Below, in pieces: positions 1 to 6,392 of a stretch of DNA of 14,032 bases. The first letter of the stretch is position 1. Each line of letters begins with the position of its first letter. This stretch comes from Oxalobacteraceae bacterium UBA4003. Lineage in GTDB: Bacteria; Pseudomonadota; Gammaproteobacteria; Burkholderiales; Burkholderiaceae_D. The position numbers and the translations under genes are program-made. The notes beneath the pieces are model-generated. The model saw only the letters and a program-made list of their open reading frames with translations. It was not told the origin of the DNA and did not search any database. The stretch is from NCBI GenBank assembly GCA_002384815.1, contig DGBN01000041.1:1455-15486 (forward strand). The letters run 5' to 3'.

Positions 1-64
1 TCAGTATGTTCGCTGACGTGGCACATAGCTTAGCATCAGTTACAGCGATGTATTTTCAGTCGGC

Positions 65-93
65 TTGGCAAGAGAGGCGAACATGCTTATGTT
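65..93 (+). promoter_or_regulatory. Possible sigma-70 promoter of egtDB
   Basis: TTGGCA at 65-70 matches the -35 consensus at 5 of 6 positions. It is followed after 17 bases by TATGTT at 88-93, which matches the -10 consensus at 4 of 6. This would give a leader of about 170 nt before egtD. It was found by eye only, and such matches occur by chance. Confidence 0.3.
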
Positions 94-254
94 GTACGTA
101 CTAGTTCTGCTGGCATATGGGGGCGACAATGCGCAACGCAAGCGGCGCTCGCAGCCAGCAGGAACGGCAGTGGTTTTTTTGCCGTCTGATTGTACCAATG
201 CCGATATCCGCTATCCGCCAATAGGCGTATGGTTTTGCGTGTCAGCATCATTTC

Positions 255-260
255 AGGAGG
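255..260 (+). promoter_or_regulatory. Ribosome binding site fixing the TTG start of egtD
   Basis: A perfect AGGAGG lies 7 bases before the TTG at 268. The only in-frame ATG, at 190, has no Shine-Dalgarno sequence and would add 26 residues absent from the usual 320-residue EgtD. This site therefore decides the start. Confidence 0.8.
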
Positions 261-267
261 AGCAGGC

Positions 268-1230
268 TTGACCCAATTCATTCAATTGCTGGAACAAGAC
301 AGGCAAACTGTCGAGGACGAGTTGATCGCGGGTTTGAATTCCTCTAGCGCCTATACTTCGCCGAAATTTTTATACGATGCCTTGGGTTCCAGGCTGTTTG
401 AAGCGATTTGCGAACTGCCGGAATACTATCCGACCCGTACCGAAGCGGAAATTTTCAGCCGGCATGCGCGCGATATTGCACAGTCGATAGGCGCCGGAGC
501 GACGCTGATTGATCTCGGTGCCGGCAATTGCGCGAAAGCGGCGCGCCTGTTTCCTCAACTGCAGCCGGCGCAATATGTTGCTGTGGACATTTCAGTCGAA
601 TTCTTGCATGAGGCGGTGAGTCGTCTGCAGCATCGTTTTCCTGCGATAGACATGGTCGCAGTCGGCATGGATTTTTCGGCTGAACTGGCATTGCCGGATG
701 GTGTGCGACAGGAAAATCGGCTGTTCTTTTATCCCGGCTCATCGATAGGCAACTTCACACCGGAGCAGGCATTGGCATTTCTGCGGCGTTTGAAGGATGC
801 TTGTACGCAGAGTGGATGCGACGGAGGCGGTTTATTGATAGGCGTCGATCTGCTGAAGGAAAAATCGATTCTGGATGCGGCGTATGATGATGCCTTGGGC
901 GTGACTGCCTCCTTTAACCTGAATTTGCTGCTGCATTTGAATCGTTTGCTGGGTGCGGATTTCGATGTGCGTGAATGGCGGCATCGCGGATTCTTCAACA
1001 GGGAATTGAGTCGGATCGAAATGCATCTGGAAGCCGTCTCGAAACAGACGGTATGCTGGACTGGCGGTACGCGCTGTTTCGAGCAGGGTGAACGTATTCA
1101 TACCGAGAATAGTTACAAATATACGCAGCAGGATTTTATCAATATGCTGACCCAGGCCGGATTCGGCAATGTCAGATGCTGGAGCGATCCGCAGCAGTGG
1201 TTCATGGTGTGCCATGCGCGGACTGCATAG
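268..1230 (+). CDS. egtD: L-histidine N-alpha-methyltransferase EgtD
   Basis: EgtD trimethylates the alpha-amino group of histidine with three S-adenosylmethionines to give hercynine, the first step of ergothioneine synthesis; it acts in the cytoplasm. The 320-residue product matches the family length (about 320). Visible landmarks are the N-terminal substrate region with LPEYYPTRTEAEI (residues 50-62), the SAM-binding glycine loop LIDLGAGNCAKA (80-91), VAVDIS (104-109), the family signature FFYPGSSIGNF (153-163) with Asn162, and ENS at 280-282. Glu280 and Ser282 line up with the histidine-contacting Glu282/Ser284 of mycobacterial EgtD, and Asn162 with its Asn166. The start is TTG at 268, set by AGGAGG 7 bases upstream. 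egtB follows after 107 bases with no terminator between, so the two are probably co-transcribed. No egtC- or egtE-like gene is visible in the window. Confidence 0.95.
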   Translation: MTQFIQLLEQDRQTVEDELIAGLNSSSAYTSPKFLYDALGSRLFEAICELPEYYPTRTEAEIFSRHARDIAQSIGAGATLIDLGAGNCAKAARLFPQLQPAQYVAVDISVEFLHEAVSRLQHRFPAIDMVAVGMDFSAELALPDGVRQENRLFFYPGSSIGNFTPEQALAFLRRLKDACTQSGCDGGGLLIGVDLLKEKSILDAAYDDALGVTASFNLNLLLHLNRLLGADFDVREWRHRGFFNRELSRIEMHLEAVSKQTVCWTGGTRCFEQGERIHTENSYKYTQQDFINMLTQAGFGNVRCWSDPQQWFMVCHARTA

Positions 1231-1337
1231 CGCACAGGCTGGAACATTCTGGTAAAACACGTGGTCGAATTGATTTCCGGTAAACGGCAAGGAAGTCATG
1301 CGCAGAAAATGACTCGCCATCAATAATGTGGACAAGC

Positions 1338-2591
1338 ATGAACGTACAGACAGCACGCATCCCTTTGCATGAGCCGAGTGATTTGGCGTTGCGTTTTGCA
1401 GCGGTGCGCACGCGCTCGGCTGCATTGGCGGCACCCTTGTCGGCAGAGGATTGCAGTGCGCAATCGATGCCGGATGCCAGCCCCGTCAAATGGCATCTGG
1501 CGCATACCAGCTGGTTTTTTGAAACTTTCATTCTTGAACGTTTTGAAGCAAATTTCCAGCCATATCATCCTGCCTTTCGGGTGCTTTTCAACTCCTATTA
1601 CAACGGTATCGGCGATAAGCATGCGCGGGCGCAGCGCGGCTTGCTGACGCGCCCCTCGTTTGTCGAAGTACAGTCATATCGTCGGGATGTCGATGCACGC
1701 ATTGCGGCATTGCTCGCGCAGCCGCTGGCAGATCGTGCATACGTCGAACTTGCCGGTTTGCTGGAACTGGGTTTGCAGCATGAGCAGCAGCATCAGGAAT
1801 TGATAATGACCGATGTACTGCATCTGCTGTGGAGCAATCCGTTGAAACCGGCGTATTGCGCCTCGCCGCACTCTGTCTCAGCGTCAGCGGGTGAGTTGCA
1901 ATGGCTGTCCTTCGAGGGTGGAGTAGTGCGGATCGGCCATGCCGGCACCGGGTTCTGCTTCGATAATGAAACGCCCGCGCATCGGCAATTCATCGAGCCC
2001 TATGCGCTTGCATCGCGTCTGGTTACGAATCGCGAATACCTTGCCTTTGTTGACGCCGGTGCTTATCAAAATCCGGCATGGTGGTTGTCGGAAGGATGGG
2101 ATTGGGTGCGGACGCAGCAATTGATGCAACCCTTGTATTGGGACACAGCCGATGCAGCTGCAGCACGGCAGACATTCGGCTTGCACGGTTTGCAATCGCT
2201 GGATCCGGATGCGGTGGTTACGCACATTTCCTATTTTGAAGCCGATGCCTATGCACGCTGGGCGGGTGCGCGCCTGCCTACCGAGGCGGAGTGGGAACAT
2301 GCGGCGTTGCAGGTTTCGGCAGCAGAGTGTGCAGCAGGACATGCAGCAACAGAATTGAAACAGCTGCTTGCTCACTGCTGGCAGTGGACTTCCAGCAGTT
2401 ACGCACCGTATCCGGGTTACCAGACGGCGGCTGGCGCTTTGGGTGAGTATAACGGGAAATTCATGTCGAATCAGTATGTGTTGCGTGGTTCTTCGTGCGT
2501 TACGCCAGAAGGGCATAGCCGTGCAACTTACCGTAATTTTTTCCCGGCGACGGCGCGCTGGCAGTTTTCCGGTATCCGGCTGGCGCGTTAG
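1338..2591 (+). CDS. egtB: Ergothioneine sulfoxide synthase EgtB (iron-dependent, DinB/FGE fold)
   Basis: EgtB is a non-heme iron enzyme that joins hercynine to a thiol (gamma-glutamylcysteine or cysteine, depending on type) with oxygen, forming the sulfoxide precursor of ergothioneine. The 417-residue product has an N-terminal DinB-like four-helix domain with KWHLAHTSWFFE (51-62) and LGLQHEQQHQEL (145-156). His56, His148 and His152 are the probable iron ligands. The C-terminal FGE-sulfatase/SUMF1-like domain (about 190-417) carries YARWAGARLPTEAEWEHA (305-322), LRGSSCVTPEGHSR (382-395) and the ending SGIRLAR. ATG 1338 is chosen because a weak TGGA lies 5 bases upstream; ATG 1326 in the same frame would add four residues and has no ribosome site. 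It follows egtD and is closed by the hairpin at 2627-2653. I cannot tell from the sequence which sulfur donor it uses. Confidence 0.94.
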   Translation: MNVQTARIPLHEPSDLALRFAAVRTRSAALAAPLSAEDCSAQSMPDASPVKWHLAHTSWFFETFILERFEANFQPYHPAFRVLFNSYYNGIGDKHARAQRGLLTRPSFVEVQSYRRDVDARIAALLAQPLADRAYVELAGLLELGLQHEQQHQELIMTDVLHLLWSNPLKPAYCASPHSVSASAGELQWLSFEGGVVRIGHAGTGFCFDNETPAHRQFIEPYALASRLVTNREYLAFVDAGAYQNPAWWLSEGWDWVRTQQLMQPLYWDTADAAAARQTFGLHGLQSLDPDAVVTHISYFEADAYARWAGARLPTEAEWEHAALQVSAAECAAGHAATELKQLLAHCWQWTSSSYAPYPGYQTAAGALGEYNGKFMSNQYVLRGSSCVTPEGHSRATYRNFFPATARWQFSGIRLAR

Positions 2592-2626
2592 CCACGCTTT
2601 GCCAAGAGTAAAAGTCTGTGTATGAA

Positions 2627-2653
2627 AATAAAGCCGCTGTCAGCGGCTTTATT
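2627..2653 (+). terminator. Rho-independent terminator of egtDB
   Basis: AATAAAGCCGCTG and CAGCGGCTTTATT are exact inverted copies around a single T; in practice the inner pairs open to a 3-5 base loop. The hairpin begins 36 bases after the egtB stop and continues into TTGTTCGTT. The A-rich left arm means it could also work in the other direction. Confidence 0.85.
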
Positions 2654-2857
2654 GTTCGTTCATTGGCCGCGCATATCATTTTTCCTCAGCTATGCGTCGC
2701 ACTGTTCCCTGTTTTCAGCGGTACAGGACGGCAAAAGAAAAGCGGTGTGTTACAGCATCTGGAGAGCAAGATCGTGAATACGCAATTGCGTCTTGATTAG
2801 TCTGTGTTTCTAAGGCCGGCCTGAAACAGGCAGAGACGATTTTATATCTGGCGACAT
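2654..2857. other. Non-coding spacer between convergent egtB and the OmpA-family gene
   Basis: No gene is visible; open frames here lack ribosome sites. It contains a perfect 12-bp palindrome ACGCAATTGCGT (2780-2791). It also holds a dyad TGTTTC (2805-2810) / GAAACA (2823-2828) with the palindrome GGCCGGCC (2814-2821) in its loop. Their role is unknown and they may be fortuitous. Confidence 0.4.
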
Positions 2858-2887
2858 AAAAAAGCCCTCATCTTTGAGGGCTTTTTT
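2858..2887 (-). terminator. Bidirectional rho-independent terminator after the OmpA-family gene
   Basis: A perfect 13-bp stem, AAAAAAGCCCTCA/TGAGGGCTTTTTT, closes a TCTT loop (2871-2874). It lies 58 bases beyond the stop of the minus-strand OmpA-family gene. Both arms end in six A/T, so it can stop transcription from either side; egtB transcription arrives from the left. Confidence 0.88.
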
Positions 2888-2945
2888 ACTCTTGCGCGCA
2901 GTTTGTTTTACCGCAGATGTTCTAAAGCAGACGTTTGAAGCAGAA

Positions 2946-3617
2946 TTAATACCGTGGTTGCTGCTGCTGCTGGGTTTGCTGTTCTGCCACGTAGATTTCA
3001 ACGCGGCGATTGCGTGCGCGGCCGGCTTCATTGGCGTTGCTGGCAATCGGTTCATGGCTGCCACGTCCATCAACAAAAATACGTTGTGGCGAAACACCAC
3101 GACCGGCCAGGTAATCGCGGGTGCGCGAGGCGCGGTCGAATGACAATGGGTTGTTGATAGTATCGCTGCCGGTGCTATCCGTATGGCCGATGATAGTGAC
3201 GGTAGCTGCAGGATTGCCTACCAGGCCGGTAGCAAAGCGATCCAGGATAGGGCGGAAGCTGGAATTGACATCCGAGCGGCCGGTTGCGAACGAAATATCG
3301 CTGGGGATATCCAGTTTCAAGCGGTTGTCGGCAGTCTGCGTGACCTGGACACCGGTACCTTGGGTAGCTTGTTCCATTTCGCGTTTCTGGTTTTCCATCC
3401 TGCTCGACCAGACATTGCCGGCGACTGCACCGATAATGCCGCCCAATGCAGCACCGCCCGCGATGTTTTTCGAACCGCCACCTACGCCGCCGATCAAAGC
3501 GCCCAGGCCTGCGCCTATACCAGCACCTTGCGCGGTGCCGCGTTCTGTTTCGGACATATTGGCACAGCCGGAGAGGACCAATACGGTGGCAAGACTGCCG
3601 ATCATTAGTGTGCGCAT
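2946..3617 (-). CDS. OmpA-family peptidoglycan-binding outer-membrane lipoprotein (YiaD-like)
   Basis: A 223-residue predicted lipoprotein that probably tethers the outer membrane to peptidoglycan. A short signal peptide ends in the lipobox LSGC (residues 15-18, lipidated Cys18). A glycine-zipper segment (about 30-68, rich in GxxxG) follows, as in YMGG/glycine-zipper outer-membrane lipoproteins. The C-terminal OmpA domain (about 103-212) has HTDSTG (145-150), LSFDRASRTRDYL (158-170) and GRARNRRVEIYV (199-210). Asp147 and Arg162 have the same 15-residue spacing as the diaminopimelate-contacting Asp271/Arg286 of Acinetobacter OmpA. The tail is glutamine-rich (QQTQQQQQPRY), encoded by a short CTG/CAG triplet run. 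The ATG has AAGGAA at the expected distance upstream. It is monocistronic, with a terminator at 2858-2887. Confidence 0.9.
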   Translation of the reverse strand: MRTLMIGSLATVLVLSGCANMSETERGTAQGAGIGAGLGALIGGVGGGSKNIAGGAALGGIIGAVAGNVWSSRMENQKREMEQATQGTGVQVTQTADNRLKLDIPSDISFATGRSDVNSSFRPILDRFATGLVGNPAATVTIIGHTDSTGSDTINNPLSFDRASRTRDYLAGRGVSPQRIFVDGRGSHEPIASNANEAGRARNRRVEIYVAEQQTQQQQQPRY

Positions 3618-3886
3618 GACGTTTCCTTATAAGAATTTATTTGAATGATGCGTTCACTACTGATCGAAGAATGGAAGATCTGATGCCACCACCACTCGCT
3701 ATCGATCAGGAAAACGCAATAGTTGGATTACAGAACGGCTTTTTGGTGCCCGGCACAGCAATTTATTTGTTTGCGTAAATATAACGCAATCAGCATGAAT
3801 GTGTTGACGCAGGAAAAAATAAGCGCATTTGTTAACAATCGTTTTGTTATTGTCCTCGATGTTGTCTGCGGGAAGGCAATAACAAA
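3618..3886. other. Intergenic region between the BON and OmpA-family genes
   Basis: This is the upstream region of the OmpA-family gene (minus strand); no gene is supported. The ribosome site AAGGAA for that gene lies at about 3623-3628. I found no convincing -35/-10 pair. An 11-bp perfect inverted repeat, TTTTGTTATTG (3842-3852) / CAATAACAAAA (3877-3887), extends inward by CCT/AGG after one bulged base and abuts the BON-gene terminator. Confidence 0.45.
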
Positions 3887-3887
3887 A
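3842..3887. repeat. Long inverted repeat next to the BON-gene terminator
   Basis: TTTTGTTATTG (3842-3852) and CAATAACAAAA (3877-3887) are exact inverted copies. CCT (3854-3856) and AGG (3874-3876) extend the stem with one bulge, leaving a loop of 17 bases. It is immediately adjacent to, and shares A3887 with, the terminator hairpin at 3887-3914. It may be a second 3'-UTR hairpin of the BON gene transcript or a protein-binding dyad upstream of the OmpA-family gene. Confidence 0.55.
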
Positions 3888-3914
3888 GGAAAAATCACCG
3901 TGGTGATTTTTCCT
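3887..3914 (-). terminator. Rho-independent terminator of the BON-domain gene
   Basis: AGGAAAAATCACC and GGTGATTTTTCCT form a perfect 13-bp stem around GT. It begins 7 bases after the stop codon of the minus-strand BON gene. On that strand it is followed by TTTGTT, giving a T-rich tract. Confidence 0.8.
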
Positions 3915-3921
3915 GTCATGT

Positions 3922-4233
3922 TTATTTTTGACGCAAATCGTTTTTAACCGATTGCACGCCTTTTACGCCACGCGCTACTGTGCCGGCTTTGGCGATATCC
4001 TGTTTTTCACTGACGAAACCGCTCAGCTGCACTGTGCCTTTAAAGGTTTCCACATTGATTTCAGTGGATTTCAAGCCAGGCTCGTTCAAGATAGCCGTTT
4101 TTACCTTGGCGGTGATGACGCTGTCTTCAACGTATTCAGCGGTTCCTTCTTTTTTGTCAGTCGAGGCGCAACCGACGACTGCGGTCAGCATCAAGGCAGC
4201 GAACAGTGTATTGATCCATTTCATTTTGCTCAT
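3922..4233 (-). CDS. Small BON-domain lipoprotein (OsmY-like)
   Basis: A 103-residue predicted lipoprotein. The signal peptide ends in the lipobox VVGC (19-22, lipidated Cys22). A short charged linker leads to a single BON domain (about 33-101) with the typical pattern DSVITAKVKTAIL, IN-V-TFKGTVQLSGFV (59-75) and VKGVQSVKNDL. BON domains occur in OsmY and related periplasmic or outer-membrane stress proteins and are thought to bind membranes or stabilise the envelope. The exact role here is unknown. The ATG at 4233 has GGAG 7 bases upstream; the second Met (residue 4) has no such site. It is monocistronic, with its terminator just after the stop. Stress or stationary-phase control is common for the family, but I see no specific promoter here. 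Confidence 0.88.
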   Translation of the reverse strand: MSKMKWINTLFAALMLTAVVGCASTDKKEGTAEYVEDSVITAKVKTAILNEPGLKSTEINVETFKGTVQLSGFVSEKQDIAKAGTVARGVKGVQSVKNDLRQK

Positions 4234-4554
4234 GGTTTTTCTCCAGTTGGTTTATCTGTGCAGCAGGCGATACTCGTTTGAGTGACGTCGCGTACAAGAT
4301 GAATGCCGCAACCCCATGCAAGCCATGGAGTTAGCCGCCGACGTTTTGCATATCAGTAAGACTCGCCGATGGGGCAAGATTACCGAGATGCAATGGGGTG
4401 GTCTGTACGCTAACGAACACAGTTCAATACAGCAGCCTCGAGGAAGAAATATTTATGAATGCCAATATTCTTGATGCCGATGTACTGTTGTAAAAGGGAA
4501 GGATATCGCTGCCTTATTTTTTCATGCAATCAAGGATGAATGTTGCGAGGCATG
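4234..4554. other. Intergenic region upstream of the BON gene and downstream of gshA
   Basis: No protein gene of normal size is supported. The region should contain the BON-gene promoter (minus strand), but no clear -35/-10 pair stands out. It holds a 12-residue open frame with a ribosome-like site (4455-4493) and the left part of a long imperfect inverted repeat (4501-4572). The blocks CCCCATGCA (about 4314-4322) and TGCAATGGGG (about 4390-4399) are near-inverted copies, and GTTAGC and GCTAAC are a second inverted pair interleaved with them. Confidence 0.4.
4455..4493 (+). CDS. Speculative 12-codon small ORF
   Basis: ATG at 4455 opens a 12-residue frame (MNANILDADVLL) ending in TAA at 4491-4493. 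GAGGAAG (4440-4446) lies 8 bases upstream, a good ribosome-site distance. The frame precedes the inverted repeat at 4501-4572. There is no homology evidence, and a frame this short with a purine run upstream can occur by chance, so this is only a candidate. Confidence 0.15.
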   Translation: MNANILDADVLL

Positions 4555-4572
4555 AAAAAAGGCTGCATATCC
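4501..4572. repeat. 72-bp imperfect inverted repeat, alternative to the gshA terminator
   Basis: TTTTTTCATGC (4517-4527) and GCATGAAAAAA (4550-4560) are an exact 11-bp inverted pair. Outside them TGCCTT/AAGGC-like bases and GGATAT (4501-4506) / ATATCC (4567-4572) extend the pairing with small bulges. The right arm is the same sequence used by the terminator hairpin at 4555-4594, so the two structures exclude each other. Confidence 0.55.
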
Positions 4573-4594
4573 AGTCAGATATACAAGCTTTTTT
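4555..4594 (-). terminator. Rho-independent terminator of gshA
   Basis: Read on the minus strand, AAAAAAGCTTGTATATC and GATATGCAGCCTTTTTT pair over 17 positions, with one C-C mismatch and two G-U pairs, around the loop TGACTG; the right arm ends in six T. On the plus strand the two wobble pairs become A-C mismatches, so the structure favours the minus-strand transcript. It starts 15 bases after the gshA stop. Confidence 0.75.
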
Positions 4595-4609
4595 ACAGAT
4601 ATGGAAAAA

Positions 4610-6196
4610 TCAATCACACAGTTGCTGTGGCGTTCTTGTGCTGTAGGCAAGAACGAAGGCATCGAAATCGCCGCTCTGTGTACGTTCCATCTCTGTCTGC
4701 GCGACAATGGAGTTTTGTGCCAGCGTATTGAAATATGCATTTTCTTCTGCATTCAAGGGACGCGCACGGAAATATTGAGCATGCGCAATACTCTGACGCA
4801 GGCCGAATTGCTCGAACGATTTATCGGTCGTTTTCAGTTCCGCCAGCACGCGTGCGGAAGGCGTCAGCTCGGGATGCCGCAGTTTGTCTTTTTGCGTGGC
4901 GAGTGCACGTGCATGCTGCTGGTCCTTGCTTGTGGCGTCCAGCACATTGGCAACTGCCTGGATTTTCTCCAGCAGTTCCAGCCCCCAATCCTGCAATGTG
5001 ATCGGGGCTCCATCGCGTTGCAAGGATAAGCCTGGACGACGTCCTTCCTTGACGGTACGAGCGAAATTTTCCGTTTTTTCGCGATTGCTGGCTTCATCCG
5101 TGAGCGGGCTTTCATCCAGTGCACAGAACAGCAGGAAGGCGTCGAGGAAGCGTGAGGTTTCGAGGCTGATGCCGAGCGGTTCGAACGGGTCGATATCCAT
5201 GCAGCGCACTTCGATATACTGCACGCCGCGCGCGCATAGTGCTTCAACCGGCCGTTCGCCACTGTTGATGACGCGTTTGGGGCGGATCGTGGCGTAATAC
5301 TCATTTTCGATTTGCAGCAGATTGGTATTGAGCTGTATCCACTCGCCATCACGCCGGGTACCTATCGCTTCATAGGCAGGATAGGGCTGCCGCACTGCGC
5401 GCGACAGGCTGCGCATATAACTTTCCAGGTCGTTATACGGCGGCATCAAACCGGCTTGTGCATTATTCTGATAACCGAGATCGCTCATGCGCAAACTGGT
5501 TGCATACGGCAGGTACAGCGTATCGTCGGACAGTGTTTCCAGTTCGTGTTGGCGGCCGCGCAGGAAATGCGTGGCTAGCGCCGGTGATGCCCCGAACAGA
5601 TACATCAGCAACCAGCTGTAACGCTGGAAATTGCGTATCAGTGCGATATAACTTTCGGATTGATAGGTCTTGTCGTCTGCAGTGTTGTTCTCGTCGTTCT
5701 TTAAAACACGCCACAGGTCTTCCGACAGTGAATAGTTGTAGTGCAGGCCGGCGATGCATTGCATGGCCTTGCCGTAGCGTAGCGCAAGGCCGCGCCGGTA
5801 GACATGCTTGATCATGCCGATATGCGAGCTGCCATACCAGGCGATAGGAATATCCGCTTCATCCGGCAAGATGCACGGCATGGACTGACTCCATAATAAT
5901 TCATGTTCCAGCTTGGTCGCGGTGAAACGATGAATGCGATCCAGCTCCTCCAGTGCGGTGGCAACATCATGTTCTGCAGAGGTGATGAATTCCAGCAGCG
6001 ATTCGGAATAATCGGTGGTGATTTGCGGATTGGTTAATGCAGAGCCGAGCGCAGGCGGATGCGGATCAAGGGCGAGATGGCCCTGCATATCGACGCGCAG
6101 GGTTTCCCGTTCTATGCCGCGGCGTCCTTGATCCAGCAAGCTGCGATGCGCATCGCTTGCCACTAGCGCGATTCGGCGCGTGAGTAAATTGCTCAA
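4610..6196 (-). CDS. gshA: Glutamate-cysteine ligase GshA (E. coli type)
   Basis: GshA joins L-glutamate and L-cysteine with ATP to form gamma-glutamylcysteine, the first and rate-limiting step of glutathione synthesis in the cytoplasm. The 528-residue product matches the proteobacterial class-1 family (E. coli, 518) along its whole length. Landmarks are GRRGIERETLRV (24-35, ATP/metal-binding Glu), GSALTNPQITTDYSESLLEFIT (51-72, in part), SMPCIL (104-109), GLHYNYSL, YLFGASPA, LPYATSLRMSDLGY, LQIENEYYATIRPKR and YIEVRCMDIDPFEPLG. The start is TTG at 6196, preceded by AGAGGA about 8 bases upstream; no upstream ATG fits as well. Its product could also feed the EgtB encoded nearby. ygiQ lies 196 bases upstream on the same strand. 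The likely terminator is at 4555-4594. gshB is not in the window. Confidence 0.95.
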   Translation of the reverse strand: MSNLLTRRIALVASDAHRSLLDQGRRGIERETLRVDMQGHLALDPHPPALGSALTNPQITTDYSESLLEFITSAEHDVATALEELDRIHRFTATKLEHELLWSQSMPCILPDEADIPIAWYGSSHIGMIKHVYRRGLALRYGKAMQCIAGLHYNYSLSEDLWRVLKNDENNTADDKTYQSESYIALIRNFQRYSWLLMYLFGASPALATHFLRGRQHELETLSDDTLYLPYATSLRMSDLGYQNNAQAGLMPPYNDLESYMRSLSRAVRQPYPAYEAIGTRRDGEWIQLNTNLLQIENEYYATIRPKRVINSGERPVEALCARGVQYIEVRCMDIDPFEPLGISLETSRFLDAFLLFCALDESPLTDEASNREKTENFARTVKEGRRPGLSLQRDGAPITLQDWGLELLEKIQAVANVLDATSKDQQHARALATQKDKLRHPELTPSARVLAELKTTDKSFEQFGLRQSIAHAQYFRARPLNAEENAYFNTLAQNSIVAQTEMERTQSGDFDAFVLAYSTRTPQQLCD

Positions 6197-6392
6197 TTGG
6201 TGATCCTCTATCGATATTCCGCCTGCTCAAGGGCGGTAACTTTGGCGGAAGAATAACCGAAAATGGACAATCAGGTAGGGAGGCAGGATTTTTTGCGGCT
6301 GCCTACAAAAATATGAACGAGTTTTGCCATCCAATGGCCTGAATCAGAATATCAAGGTACAGGCAACCGGCGAAACGGACGGGCCGCAAGGT
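6197..6392. other. Spacer between ygiQ and gshA
   Basis: This stretch is non-coding. It holds the ribosome site of gshA and two weak dyads: AGGCAG (6281-6286) / CTGCCT (6299-6304), and GCCAT (6329-6333) / ATGGC (6337-6341). The second is followed on the minus strand by AAAACTCGTT, not a T run, so neither is a convincing terminator. Read-through from ygiQ into gshA is possible. No clear promoter was found. Confidence 0.4.

Larger units (their letters stand above)
1..267. other. Non-coding region upstream of egtD
   Basis: No convincing gene is visible in this stretch. Its short open frames have no ribosome site and overlap each other on both strands. It holds a possible sigma-70 promoter (listed separately), a small dyad ACGGCA/TGCCGT around 166-186 whose loop carries the T run, and the ribosome site of egtD. 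Any gene further upstream lies outside the window. Confidence 0.5.

Noticed and set aside
166..186. ACGGCA/TGCCGT hairpin upstream of egtD as a terminator
   Set aside because: The T run is in the loop and not after the stem, and the stem has only six pairs.
65..271. 68-residue plus-strand open frame before egtD
   Set aside because: It starts near the possible -10 region, has no ribosome site or recognisable sequence, and overlaps the egtD start.
832..1434. 200-residue minus-strand open frame across the egtD-egtB junction
   Set aside because: It lies antisense to two well-supported genes; the predicted protein has no domain pattern and is a codon-bias shadow.
1884..2516. 210-residue minus-strand open frame inside egtB
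   Set aside because: It is the mirror of egtB coding; rich in Cys/Arg without any fold pattern and without a ribosome site.
3121..3648. 175-residue plus-strand open frame opposite the OmpA-family lipoprotein
   Set aside because: The minus-strand gene has lipobox, OmpA motifs, ribosome site and terminator; this frame has nothing.
4312..4415. Interleaved inverted blocks upstream of the BON gene as a pseudoknot or riboswitch
   Set aside because: Only short, imperfect matches; no known riboswitch core recognised, and far from the BON start.
6281..6341. Weak dyads after ygiQ as a terminator
   Set aside because: Stems of five or six pairs without a following T run on the minus strand.
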